DNA from: Niastella caeni
GTDB lineage: Bacteria > Bacteroidota > Bacteroidia > Chitinophagales > Chitinophagaceae
Assembly (NCBI RefSeq): GCF_004834005.1
Contig: NZ_STFF01000004.1
Coordinates: 372,001 to 436,000, forward strand
Direction: 5' to 3'
DNA length: 64,000 nt
The notes under the pieces are model-generated. The model was not told the DNA's origin, ran no database searches, and worked only from the letters and a program-made list of their open reading frames with translations. A program made the position numbers and the translations under genes. This document shows, piece by piece, positions 1 to 7,455 of this stretch; the first letter of the stretch is position 1; each line of letters opens with the position of its first letter.

Positions 1-790
1 GATCATGTTGTAAACCGGTTACCAGTCCGGCTTTGGTCATGATCTTTTCAACACCGGCATTAAAATGAAAAACTACCCCGTTCTTTTCTGCAATGTGGTG
101 CATGGCGCTTATAACTTTTACGAAACCGCCCCGGGGATACCAGGTGCCCAGCATTAAACCTGCATAATTTATGAGGCTGTATAAAGCAGGCGTTTGTGAG
201 GGCTGAGCGCCGAGAAATAAAACGGGAAATTCCATCAGGGCGATCAGGCGCGGATTGGTAAAGAACTTTCTGACATGTTTGCTGAACGGAAGGAAAACAT
301 CAACCTGTAAACTTTTCCAAATGAGTTTAGCTGATAAATATTCGGTTACAGACAGGGCCGGTTTATACACCAGTTGCTCCATGCCAAAGTGATATTTCTG
401 TTTTGCTTCGTGCAGGAATTTTTCCAATGACCGGGCGCTGCCTGATTCAATGTATTCAAACAGATCGGCCAGGTCTTTGCAGTCAGCCGGAATAACCATG
501 GTTTGCTGCCGGTCGAATACCATCTCAAAAGACGGGTTCAGTAATTGTAATTGGAAGAAATCACTGGCCTGATGCCCCATGTCATTAAAGAATTTCTCCA
601 GTACGTCAGGCATCCAGTACCAACTGGGCCCCATATCGAACGCAAAGCCATTGGAGGTAAGTAATTGCCTGGCCCGTCCGCCTGCTTCGGCATTTTTCTC
701 AAATACATGTACTTCATGCCCTGCAGCAGACAGATAGCAGGCGGCACTCAATCCTGCAAAACCGGCTCCTATGACGCCAATTTTCGCCAT
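1..790 (-). CDS. crtI: Phytoene desaturase/carotenoid oxidoreductase (CrtI family), 3' part outside window
   Basis: The reading frame is open from an ATG at 790 down to the window edge, giving about 263 residues of a protein that is usually near 490. The product begins MAKIGVIGAGFAGLSAA, the FAD dinucleotide-binding GxGxxG motif, followed by VFEKNAEAGGRARQ, the usual second N-terminal motif of CrtI-type flavoproteins, and a FDMGPSWYWMPD segment typical of bacterial phytoene desaturases. The family dehydrogenates phytoene stepwise to neurosporene or lycopene in carotenoid synthesis. It lies 37 bp downstream of a B12/MerR regulator on the same strand, so the two probably share a transcript and light control. 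The C-terminal substrate domain cannot be seen, so the exact desaturase subtype is open. Confidence 0.9.
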   Translation of the reverse strand, partial: MAKIGVIGAGFAGLSAACYLSAAGHEVHVFEKNAEAGGRARQLLTSNGFAFDMGPSWYWMPDVLEKFFNDMGHQASDFFQLQLLNPSFEMVFDRQQTMVIPADCKDLADLFEYIESGSARSLEKFLHEAKQKYHFGMEQLVYKPALSVTEYLSAKLIWKSLQVDVFLPFSKHVRKFFTNPRLIALMEFPVLFLGAQPSQTPALYSLINYAGLMLGTWYPRGGFVKVISAMHHIAEKNGVVFHFNAGVEKIMTKAGLVTGLQHD

Positions 791-827
791 CAGGGTATGT
801 TTATATTTTTACTAAAAATTTTAAACA

Positions 828-1724
828 TTAATTTTTCAGGACGTTATCCAGGTCCTCCACTGCATGCAGCAGGGTGAGGTTTTTGGGTTTCCTGAAACCA
901 TTTACTTGCGCTTTGTCACAGGCTGCATAAACCTTAAGGAAATGAAACTGCCGGCAGGTATTTTTTAATAGTTCCTCATTTTGATCTGCCTCGTTTTTAT
1001 TAACCAGGAAAAATAAGAGATGGGCTGGATTTATTATGTTTACGGCATCGATAAGTGAATCAAAGGGAACATTAGCTCCCAGGTATATGACCTTTTTGCC
1101 TGCCTGCCGTAACAGGTAATTGGCCAGCAAAAGACCCATTTCATGAAAATCATCCTCTGGCAAATAGAGCACCCAGGCGTCTTTTGCCGCAGCGGCTGAA
1201 TGGGGAACAGGCAGGGCGTCCGTTGCAGTTAAAAACTTCTGTCTGAACAAACCGGTAATAAAATGTTCCTGTGCGGGCGCCAGTACACATGTTGACCACA
1301 TAAGGCTAAGCCGCTGTAAGGATGGATATATGATATGGATATAGGCATGCCTGAGGCCATACCGCAGCATAGCGTTGGAAAACACTTTATCGAAACTGAT
1401 CTCATCATATTCAAGCGCCGCCGCTATGATCTGTGAAACATAGAATTCATATTCAGGAGCGGGTCCCTTTGCAGGTGTCATATGCTTTTTGACCAACTGG
1501 TTCAATTGCTCATCCGACATGCTGCACAGCTCCGAAATTCTCTTATCGGTGTTCAGCAGGCTTACAATATTCAACAGGCGTCTTAACTGTTCTCCATTAT
1601 AATACCGGGTATTGCCTTCACTGCGATCTGGTTGTAAGGCATTATACCGTTGTTCCCAAATGCGAATTGTGTGGGCCTTTATCCCGGAAAACTGCTGTAG
1701 CTTTGAAACGGAGAAAGAATTCAC
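828..1724 (-). CDS. MerR-family regulator with cobalamin-binding domain, CarH/LitR photoreceptor type
   Basis: Protein of 298 residues. Residues 4-70 are a MerR winged helix (FSGIKAHTIRIWEQRYNAL is the recognition-helix region). Residues 90-170 match the helical cap and 183-290 the Rossmann B12-binding domain. Both signatures of light-sensing AdoCbl proteins are intact: the Wx9EH cap motif (W143, E153, H154) and the DxHxxG motif at 192-197, with His194 as the expected lower axial ligand. In known CarH proteins the dark AdoCbl tetramer represses carotenoid genes and light breaks it apart. The start is GTG at 1724: upstream in frame there is only a TAA and no ATG, and family alignment begins exactly here. 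The start codon touches an 11-bp inverted repeat. The crtI gene follows directly, which supports the assignment. Confidence 0.92.
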   Translation of the reverse strand: MNSFSVSKLQQFSGIKAHTIRIWEQRYNALQPDRSEGNTRYYNGEQLRRLLNIVSLLNTDKRISELCSMSDEQLNQLVKKHMTPAKGPAPEYEFYVSQIIAAALEYDEISFDKVFSNAMLRYGLRHAYIHIIYPSLQRLSLMWSTCVLAPAQEHFITGLFRQKFLTATDALPVPHSAAAAKDAWVLYLPEDDFHEMGLLLANYLLRQAGKKVIYLGANVPFDSLIDAVNIINPAHLLFFLVNKNEADQNEELLKNTCRQFHFLKVYAACDKAQVNGFRKPKNLTLLHAVEDLDNVLKN

Positions 1725-1757
1725 TTGTTTAAATTTAATTGAATTTATTTAAACAAG
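1724..1757 (-). promoter_or_regulatory. 11-bp perfect inverted repeat overlapping the regulator's GTG start
   Basis: Left arm CTTGTTTAAAT (1724-1734) and right arm ATTTAAACAAG (1747-1757) are exact reverse complements around a 12-base spacer. The left arm includes the first base of the GTG start codon of the B12/MerR gene. MerR and CarH proteins bind dyad-symmetric sites, so the simplest reading is an autoregulatory operator that blocks transcription or initiation in the dark. This function is inferred from position and symmetry only. Confidence 0.55.
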
Positions 1758-1764
1758 CGGAATT

Positions 1765-1786
1765 TGCCAAATTTAATTTATTGGCA
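1765..1786 (-). promoter_or_regulatory. Second short inverted repeat upstream of the light regulator
   Basis: TGCCAA (1765-1770) pairs with TTGGCA (1781-1786) around a 10-base A/T spacer. The spacer carries AATTTAATT, also present inside the neighbouring larger repeat. It could be a second half of the operator or part of the promoter. Short arms in AT-rich DNA make chance occurrence possible. Confidence 0.3.
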
Positions 1787-1833
1787 TGTTGACTTAATTG
1801 AAAAAGTGGTTCTGGGGCATACGTAAATTAAAA

Positions 1834-1861
1834 AGCCTTCAAGTCTTTGACTTAGAAGGCT
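1834..1861. terminator. Orphan terminator-like hairpin in a divergent intergenic region
   Basis: AGCCTTC (1834-1840) pairs with GAAGGCT (1855-1861). Inside, AAGTC (1841-1845) pairs with GACTT (1849-1853) over a three-base loop, leaving one bulged A. An A-tract precedes the stem and CTTTT follows it, so it could terminate in either direction. It sits between diverging genes (regulator on minus, small ORF on plus), where no transcript would obviously end, so it may be a remnant or insulate the regulator promoter. Confidence 0.5.
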
Positions 1862-2071
1862 CTTTTAAGTTCGAAATTTTCTTGTTGAAATAGAATATTT
1901 AAACAGAATAGCATTTTTTATCGCAATTCCGCTCGGGTATAAGTATTCACTAATGCTTAACTTTTGCCCGCGTGTTTAGAAATGTACCCTTTGAAAAAGG
2001 AATTAATTATTTTGGCTTTTTGGTTAAACCAAAAAAGCGTAATTTCAAGGATCAATTTAAAATTTTGGTGT

Positions 2072-2242
2072 ATGAAACAGAAAGAGAGCGAACAACAGAA
2101 GAAGGAACGGATGATTAAATATGCCGCTTCGCTGGGAGTTACATTAACAGTAAGCGACAAACTTTCTGAAAAAATATACTTCCCCGAGAAAGTAGAAGAA
2201 GCTAAACGAATATTGGCCAATACGAAGCCTGATAAAAAATAA
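2072..2242 (+). CDS. Small lysine-rich hypothetical protein (56 aa)
   Basis: I do not recognise this gene. The frame is open further upstream (to 1964), but the preceding 36 residues look like translated AT-rich leader, while the segment from the ATG at 2072 is compact and highly charged: an N-terminal MKQKESEQQKKERMIKY helix followed by a short C-terminal part with SDKLSEKIYFPEKVEEAKRI. It has no signal peptide, membrane segment or cysteines. A terminator follows 20 bp after the stop, which supports a real transcription unit. It could be a small DNA- or RNA-binding protein, but nothing in the sequence proves it is translated. Confidence 0.45.
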   Translation: MKQKESEQQKKERMIKYAASLGVTLTVSDKLSEKIYFPEKVEEAKRILANTKPDKK

Positions 2243-2262
2243 ATCACTATAAAAATATGGTT

Positions 2263-2291
2263 AACCATCTGCCGTAGGGGATGGTTTTTTT
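2263..2291 (+). terminator. Rho-independent terminator after the 56-aa ORF
   Basis: AACCATC (2263-2269) pairs with GATGGTT (2280-2286) and runs into a T-tract ending at 2291. It lies between the small plus-strand ORF and the convergent GlxA-type regulator. Confidence 0.7.
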
Positions 2292-2332
2292 ATGGGCATA
2301 GTTCAACTGACATTTGGTTGCGTACATTTTAT

Positions 2333-3331
2333 TTATGCAGTCTGCCCGATTTCCTTATTGTATTTACCTCTGTATTCCAAAGGTGACATTCCTGTAATTC
2401 TTCTGAACACTTCTCTGAAAGCTTTTACATCAGAATAACCAACTTCATACATTACTTCATTCACATTTTTGCGGGTTGTTTCCAACGCTTTTTTGGCTGA
2501 TTCAATTTTTACCCGTTGTGAATATTCAACAGGTGTATTTCCTGTTGCTTTGATAAACCTTCTGTCAAAATGCCGTCTGCCTACTCCAAATTTGGAAGAC
2601 AAATGCTCAACAGATATTTTTTCATGCAAGTTGTTTTCAATGTACGTTTGTGCTTTTTTCACTACCTCATCTCCGTGTAATTTCTGGCCAGAAAAAATTG
2701 TAAATACTGATTGGCTTTGCCTGTCAATTTCAATTTGAAAAATTTTGGAACAATAAATGGCGGTTTGCCTGTCGTAGTATTTTTCTACGAGATAAATAAT
2801 CAGGTTTAAAAAAGAATAACCCCCACCGTTCGTATAAATTCCGTACTCATCGGTGATCAATTTTTCTTCTTTTAAATTCACATTCGGAAACAAACTTCTG
2901 AACTTATCGGCGTGGGCCCAATGCGTAGAACAATTTTTTCCATCCAGCAAACCTGAAGACGCCAGCATAAATGCTCCTGAGCATATACTCGCTATTTCAG
3001 CACCGTTTTTATATTGTTGCTCAATCCAGTCTATCAACAATTGATTTCCTTTTGCAGCATTGTTATAGCTGCGAATCAAGGTGGGAGGTATTATGATGAG
3101 AGTGGTATTGGTTATGGCTGAAATGTCAACTTCTGGTTGCACAGATATCAAGCCTTCACCATATTTTACTTTTTTTGAATTCCCTGCCAATTGAATAGAA
3201 AACAGCTCTTTTTTCCCCGTTTTTCTCCAATACGCATTTGCCCCAGCAAAAATTTCGTAAGCACCTACAATGCTGGCTACAGTGCTTAAGTTGCTTTGTC
3301 CGTCAGGAACAATGATCGTGAGATGTTTCAT
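2333..3331 (-). CDS. GlxA-family transcriptional regulator (DJ-1/PfpI-like domain plus AraC HTH)
   Basis: 332 residues. The N-terminal 200 residues form a class-I glutamine-amidotransferase/DJ-1-like domain with the nucleophile-elbow sequence ASICSGAFMLASSGLLDG (Cys at the elbow retained). The C-terminal 100 residues carry two AraC helix-turn-helix motifs (KISVEHLSSKFGVGRRHFDRRF and a second ending in the RRITGMSPLEYR motif). Family members are one-component activators that sense small metabolites. It is divergent from the SDR-fold gene at 3464, with a 132-bp shared promoter region, which suggests it controls that gene and the SRPBCC gene after it. The ligand is unknown. Confidence 0.88.
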   Translation of the reverse strand: MKHLTIIVPDGQSNLSTVASIVGAYEIFAGANAYWRKTGKKELFSIQLAGNSKKVKYGEGLISVQPEVDISAITNTTLIIIPPTLIRSYNNAAKGNQLLIDWIEQQYKNGAEIASICSGAFMLASSGLLDGKNCSTHWAHADKFRSLFPNVNLKEEKLITDEYGIYTNGGGYSFLNLIIYLVEKYYDRQTAIYCSKIFQIEIDRQSQSVFTIFSGQKLHGDEVVKKAQTYIENNLHEKISVEHLSSKFGVGRRHFDRRFIKATGNTPVEYSQRVKIESAKKALETTRKNVNEVMYEVGYSDVKAFREVFRRITGMSPLEYRGKYNKEIGQTA

Positions 3332-3463
3332 TGAAATTCTTTTGGATAAAGATAGAAAAAAGCCAGGTCCAAATCAACCCTATACAAAGTCTATTTACCC
3401 CCCTGTTAAATATAAATATGGACTATAGTTTTGTGTCAGTTTAATCACATTTAAAATAATAAG

Positions 3464-4255
3464 ATGAAGAAATTAAAGAACAAAGTTGCCGCTGTTTACG
3501 GAGATGGCAACATAGGTTGTGCTATAGCCAAAGTATTTGCCTCTGAAGGGGCAAAAGTTTTTTTAGCCGGACGAACAACTTCAAAACTTGAAAAGATAGC
3601 AGCCGAAATCATATCTGAGGGAGGGGATATAGAAATAACCCAGGTTGATGCCCTCAATGAACCGGCTGTTGAAAAGCACATGAGGGAGATTGTTAAAAAG
3701 GCAGGAAAGCTTGATATATCTTTTAACGCCATTGGACTGCCAATGAAAGGTATTCAGGGATCTCCTCTTACCGAAACTTCATTGGAAAGTTTTTCTCTTC
3801 CCATCACAACGTATACTCAATCTCATTTCATCACTTCAAAAGCAGCGGCGCAACAAATGATGAAGCAGGGCAATGGTGTTATTATCATGCATACACCCAA
3901 TGCAAGTCGTATAAGTCCGCCGTTCGTTGGTGGCATGGTGCCTGCCTGGGCTGCAATGGAAGCGCTTTGCCGATCTCTTTCTGTTGAATGCGGACCCCAG
4001 GGCGTGAGAGCTGTTTGCTTACTTACTACCGGCATTCCTGAAACATCACTTATTGATGAAGTTTGGGACATCCATGGGAAAGCACACGGAATAACTTTTG
4101 AACAATTTCATTCAGTAATGGAGGGCGCTACTCACAGGAAGAAATTAACAACGCTTGCAGAATTGACGAACGCTGCGGTATTTGCAGCTTCAGATGATGG
4201 CAGCGGAATTAGCGGAACTATTCTCAATCTCACATCTGGAATGATTGTTTACTAA
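3464..4255 (+). CDS. SDR-fold protein lacking the catalytic Tyr/Lys pair
   Basis: 263 residues with a short-chain dehydrogenase/reductase fold: a glycine-rich nucleotide loop GDGNIG at 13-18, a Rossmann beta-alpha pattern, and the C-terminal GTILNLTSG segment of classical SDRs. However, the YxxxK catalytic motif cannot be found where it should be: alignment of the helix PAWAAMEALCRSL with the usual ASKAALEALTRSL puts Met158 and Trp162 at the Tyr and Lys positions. It may bind NAD(P) without doing classical carbonyl reduction, or act as a regulator or partner. It is divergent from a GlxA regulator and followed 76 bp later by an SRPBCC gene. Confidence 0.8.
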   Translation: MKKLKNKVAAVYGDGNIGCAIAKVFASEGAKVFLAGRTTSKLEKIAAEIISEGGDIEITQVDALNEPAVEKHMREIVKKAGKLDISFNAIGLPMKGIQGSPLTETSLESFSLPITTYTQSHFITSKAAAQQMMKQGNGVIIMHTPNASRISPPFVGGMVPAWAAMEALCRSLSVECGPQGVRAVCLLTTGIPETSLIDEVWDIHGKAHGITFEQFHSVMEGATHRKKLTTLAELTNAAVFAASDDGSGISGTILNLTSGMIVY

Positions 4256-4331
4256 ACTTTCTTTCAACCTGGCATGCTGGCAATGTTTTAATTATTGAAA
4301 GAATTGGATTTGAATATCAAAACAAATTAAA

Positions 4332-4790
4332 ATGAATAATCAAGATTTCACAACAACCCTTTTGGTTGATAAAATGCCCCAGGAAGTATTCAATGCTGTT
4401 ATTAATGTAAAAGAATGGTGGACAAACAATTTGAAGGGAAAATCCCAAAAACTGAATGACGAATTTGAAGTTCGTTTTGGTGATGTGCATTATTCAAAAC
4501 AAAAATTAATTGAAGTTATCCCAGGTAAAAAAGTGGTTTGGCTTGTTAATGAAAGCAAACTAAGTTTTGTCAATGACCCAAGCGAATGGACAGGAACAAA
4601 AATCAGCTTTGAAATTTCTATAGTTGGAAATAGGACGCAGCTCCGATTCACTCATCACGGTTTAGTGCCGAAAATTGAATGTTACGATGGCTGTTCAGAT
4701 GCATGGAGCCAATATATGCAGTATAGTTTGTTGAGTTTGATAACCACAGGTAAAGGCCAACCAGGATTTCCCCCAACCGGACCACAATGA
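4332..4790 (+). CDS. SRPBCC/AHSA1-domain protein
   Basis: 152 residues with the START-like SRPBCC fold of the AHSA1 group: an N-terminal DFTTTLLVDKMPQEVFNAV strand-helix, a central VIPGKKVVWLV strand, a WTGTKISFEI strand, and a TQLRFTHHGLVP strand before a C-terminal helix. Members bind hydrophobic ligands in a deep cavity, and the bacterial ones are mostly of unknown role, some being toxin-resistance or aromatic-ring handling proteins. No signal peptide, so cytoplasmic. It follows the SDR-fold gene on the same strand and may be co-transcribed. Confidence 0.82.
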   Translation: MNNQDFTTTLLVDKMPQEVFNAVINVKEWWTNNLKGKSQKLNDEFEVRFGDVHYSKQKLIEVIPGKKVVWLVNESKLSFVNDPSEWTGTKISFEISIVGNRTQLRFTHHGLVPKIECYDGCSDAWSQYMQYSLLSLITTGKGQPGFPPTGPQ

Positions 4791-5143
4791 AGCAGGTAGC
4801 GGTTCAAGTCTATCCATAAAACAATAAACGCTTATTGACATAGTTGAATAGTTTATGGTTCCTGGTTATACAGCCAGGAGCTATAAACTATAAAAAAGTG
4901 CTGTATAACTGCACTAACTGATTTTCCTGTTTGTAAAAACTTTCTATTTTATCATCAGGAAACCGGTATTCATAAACAAAATTGGGAACTCAGCCCGGTT
5001 GCAAGCTTAAATAATTATTAATAAGATTAACTGACCTGTTAAAAATTTGCCTGCTCATTGTCATTCGCTTTGCAAATTTTGTACCGCGCAGCTCAATAAT
5101 AACTTAATTTACATCGGGAAAATAAACCATACATACCGCCCAT
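4791..5143. other. 353-bp non-coding stretch with strong hairpins
   Basis: No convincing ORF. It contains a long imperfect palindrome at 4848-4891, a small hairpin AGTGC/GCACT at 4897-4915, and then AT-rich sequence that presumably includes the promoter of the AraC gene at 5144. A clear Bacteroidota -33/-7 promoter could not be assigned with confidence. Confidence 0.6.
4848..4891. repeat. 18-bp-stem palindrome, possible interspersed intergenic repeat
   Basis: The left arm (4848-4865) and right arm (4874-4891) match at 16 of 18 positions around an eight-base loop TTATACAG. The outer part is ATAGTTTAT/ATAAACTAT and the inner part TCCTGG/CCAGGA. No T-tract follows on the plus strand, so it is not a standard terminator for the SRPBCC gene. 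Its length and symmetry fit a REP- or MITE-like element, or the 3' end of an RNA. Only one copy was noticed in this window. Confidence 0.5.
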
Positions 5144-6010
5144 ATGAGAAAGGGAATGAATCTTGCATCGTTCGACATTTTCAAATATTTAACGTATAAT
5201 TATTTTAAGGCGGGCGGTGTACAATACATGTTGCTCGACGATGCCACTTTTAAAGTGGCTAATATAAACTTTCCGATACGTAATTTTTTTTATGGAATAG
5301 GCATAACCTATGGCGGTAAAGATACCGTTCGTATTGCTAACAATGAATATGTAATAAGCAGGGGCAGTTGTATTGCCATTGGCCCCGGTACTATTTCCCA
5401 ATGGCTGAATGAATCTACTGCGCTTACGGATACCGTATTGTTTACCCGCGACTTTTTTAAGAACTCCCAGTATGCCGGTTTTCTTGATTCGCTTCCGTTT
5501 TTCCTGCCCGGTGGCAATCATGTAATTCAATTAAACGCTGCGCAATTAAAGCAAATGCGGTTGCTGTTCAACACACTCAAAGCATTCAGGGATGAGGAAG
5601 CCATTGCAACCGGTATTGTTTACTCCATCCTGATGCTTGCAAAAAAAATGTACCACATCGATCTTACACATACCCTGAATGGGCTTACCCAAAAGCAAAA
5701 ACTGGTTCGGCAGTTTCAGGGGCTTGTTGTAGAGCATTTCTTAACAGAACGAACGGTTGATTTTTATGCCCGGAAAATGAACATAACTTCCAAATACCTG
5801 AGTGAAGTACTATTAGCCGAAATTGGAAAGCCAGCCAAAGCATTGATCGATAAAACGGTTTTCCTGGAAGCAAAAACATTGTTGAGGCAAACAACCATGT
5901 CGGTACAGGAAATTGCCAACTGGCTTAATTTCCCGGAAACCACAAACTTTATCAAAGCTTTTAAAAAAAGAGAAGGTCTAACGCCGGCCGCTTACCGGAA
6001 GCAACAATAA
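5144..6010 (+). CDS. AraC-family transcriptional regulator
   Basis: 288 residues. The N-terminal part (about 30-175) looks like the AraC cupin-type sensing region; the C-terminal 90 residues carry two HTH motifs (DFYARKMNITSKYLSEVLLAE and SVQEIANWLNFPETTNFIKAF) and the GLTPAAYRK signature. It lies 93 bp upstream of the epoxide hydrolase on the same strand and is a likely local activator of it. The start was taken at the first ATG after the hairpin region; Met5 is an alternative. Confidence 0.85.
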   Translation: MRKGMNLASFDIFKYLTYNYFKAGGVQYMLLDDATFKVANINFPIRNFFYGIGITYGGKDTVRIANNEYVISRGSCIAIGPGTISQWLNESTALTDTVLFTRDFFKNSQYAGFLDSLPFFLPGGNHVIQLNAAQLKQMRLLFNTLKAFRDEEAIATGIVYSILMLAKKMYHIDLTHTLNGLTQKQKLVRQFQGLVVEHFLTERTVDFYARKMNITSKYLSEVLLAEIGKPAKALIDKTVFLEAKTLLRQTTMSVQEIANWLNFPETTNFIKAFKKREGLTPAAYRKQQ

Positions 6011-6103
6011 TAGCTTACCGAAAAAAGTATCATTCTTGCCGACATTTGGATAATTGTGTTGATCCTTTTTTGAAGCACCTTTACTGCAACAAAACTAAAT
6101 AGT

Positions 6104-7294
6104 ATGAACAACTCAATCAGCCCGTTTACCATTAATATCCCTCAGGAAGAAATTGATGATCTGAATCATAGATTAGCGGTATCGCGCTTTCCGGCAGGGA
6201 AAACAAATGACTGGAAATGCGGAGTGCCCGTTTCTTATCTGCAAAAAATTGCCACCTACTGGCAAACGCAATTTAACTGGAAAATGCAGGAAGCGTGGTT
6301 GAACCAATATCCGCAATACATGGCCAACATAAACGGACAGCCGATACACTTCCTGCATATCCAATCTGAAGACCCCAACGCCATTCCCCTGATGCTTATA
6401 CATGGATATCCGAGCTCTTATGTTGAATTCATAAAATTAATTGATCCGCTTACGAACCCTTCCGCAAATGATATACGATCAACCGTTTCTTTTCATTTGA
6501 TCATTCCCTCCATACCGGGCTTCGGCTTCTCCTTGCCTGTGAGCGACCAAAATTGGGACCTGATAAAAATAGCCTCGGTCTTTGCAGAACTGATGACTGT
6601 ATTAGGCTACGATAAATTTGCCGTGCATGGTACCGATATGGGCGCCGGTATTACGGGCATGTTATCGGCAATAGCAGGTTATCGCCTGCTGGGAACGTAC
6701 GTAAATACCGATTACACGGCAGTAACAGGTATGGGCATGTTGCCGCAGGACCTGCAATCTTTTTCTGACGAGGAAAAGAAACAGATCGCCGGGTTCAGGG
6801 ATTATGAAAAATTTGAAACGGCCTATTTGAAAATATTATCCACAAAACCACAAACACTGGCATTTGCACTCACCGATAGCCCTGTAGGTTTATTAAGCTG
6901 GATCATGGAGAAATACAAAACCTGGACGAATGCCGGGAAACAGTTGCCTGAAGATGCCATTGAGTTGGACCTTATGCTTACCAATATTTCAATGTATTGG
7001 TTGAATAAATTGGGCGCCTCTTCTGCTTATACGTTGTACGATGGCATGAATATGTCGTTTGACTGGAATGCGCAAAGCAGTGATGCCAATACGCAACAAT
7101 CGTGGGCGCCGCCAAAAGTTCCATCGGCAATGGCCGCGTTTGGTGGCCATGGCGCCCTGCTAAAAAAATTATTGGGACCATTGGGTAACCCCGACAGGTG
7201 GAGCTCTTTTGAAGAAGGCCTGCATTTCCCGGCTATGGAATGCCCCGAAGTATTGGCGAAAGATATACACACCTTCTTTGAAGGTGTGGCATGA
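6104..7294 (+). CDS. Epoxide hydrolase (microsomal-type, EHN domain plus alpha/beta hydrolase)
   Basis: 396 residues. The N-terminal about 100 residues form the epoxide-hydrolase N-domain (ISPFTINIPQEEIDDLNHRL start). The alpha/beta-hydrolase core follows: the oxyanion motif HGYPSSYVEF, the nucleophile elbow HGTDMGAGI with Asp178, and the charge-relay His374 in GLHFPAMECPE near the C-terminus. These residues fit water addition to an epoxide through an aspartyl ester. No signal peptide, so cytoplasmic. The AraC regulator just upstream may induce it. The natural substrate is unknown; some relatives act on juvenile-hormone-like or aromatic epoxides. Confidence 0.9.
   Translation: MNNSISPFTINIPQEEIDDLNHRLAVSRFPAGKTNDWKCGVPVSYLQKIATYWQTQFNWKMQEAWLNQYPQYMANINGQPIHFLHIQSEDPNAIPLMLIHGYPSSYVEFIKLIDPLTNPSANDIRSTVSFHLIIPSIPGFGFSLPVSDQNWDLIKIASVFAELMTVLGYDKFAVHGTDMGAGITGMLSAIAGYRLLGTYVNTDYTAVTGMGMLPQDLQSFSDEEKKQIAGFRDYEKFETAYLKILSTKPQTLAFALTDSPVGLLSWIMEKYKTWTNAGKQLPEDAIELDLMLTNISMYWLNKLGASSAYTLYDGMNMSFDWNAQSSDANTQQSWAPPKVPSAMAAFGGHGALLKKLLGPLGNPDRWSSFEEGLHFPAMECPEVLAKDIHTFFEGVA
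7268..7288 (+). other. Perfect 9-bp hairpin in the last codons of the epoxide hydrolase
   Basis: CACACCTTC (7268-7276) and GAAGGTGTG (7280-7288) pair across a TTT loop, just before the stop codon at 7292. There is no T-tract directly after it. It may protect the mRNA 3' end or help termination. Confidence 0.4.
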
Positions 7295-7455
7295 GTACGA
7301 CTATTTTAAACTTAAGGATATCCAATCATATTCCCGGCGTGATTTGATTCGAAATAAAAATTCTGCACATTCTGAAAAGTCGATCTTGCTAAACACATAC
7401 CTTTCATTACCGTAAAAGGTCATTTAGTAAAAATACTAACAGTAAACCTTATTCT

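Noticed and set aside
1964..2071. 36-residue upstream extension of the 56-aa ORF
   Set aside because: Composition resembles AT-rich leader; the ATG at 2072 gives a compact charged protein.
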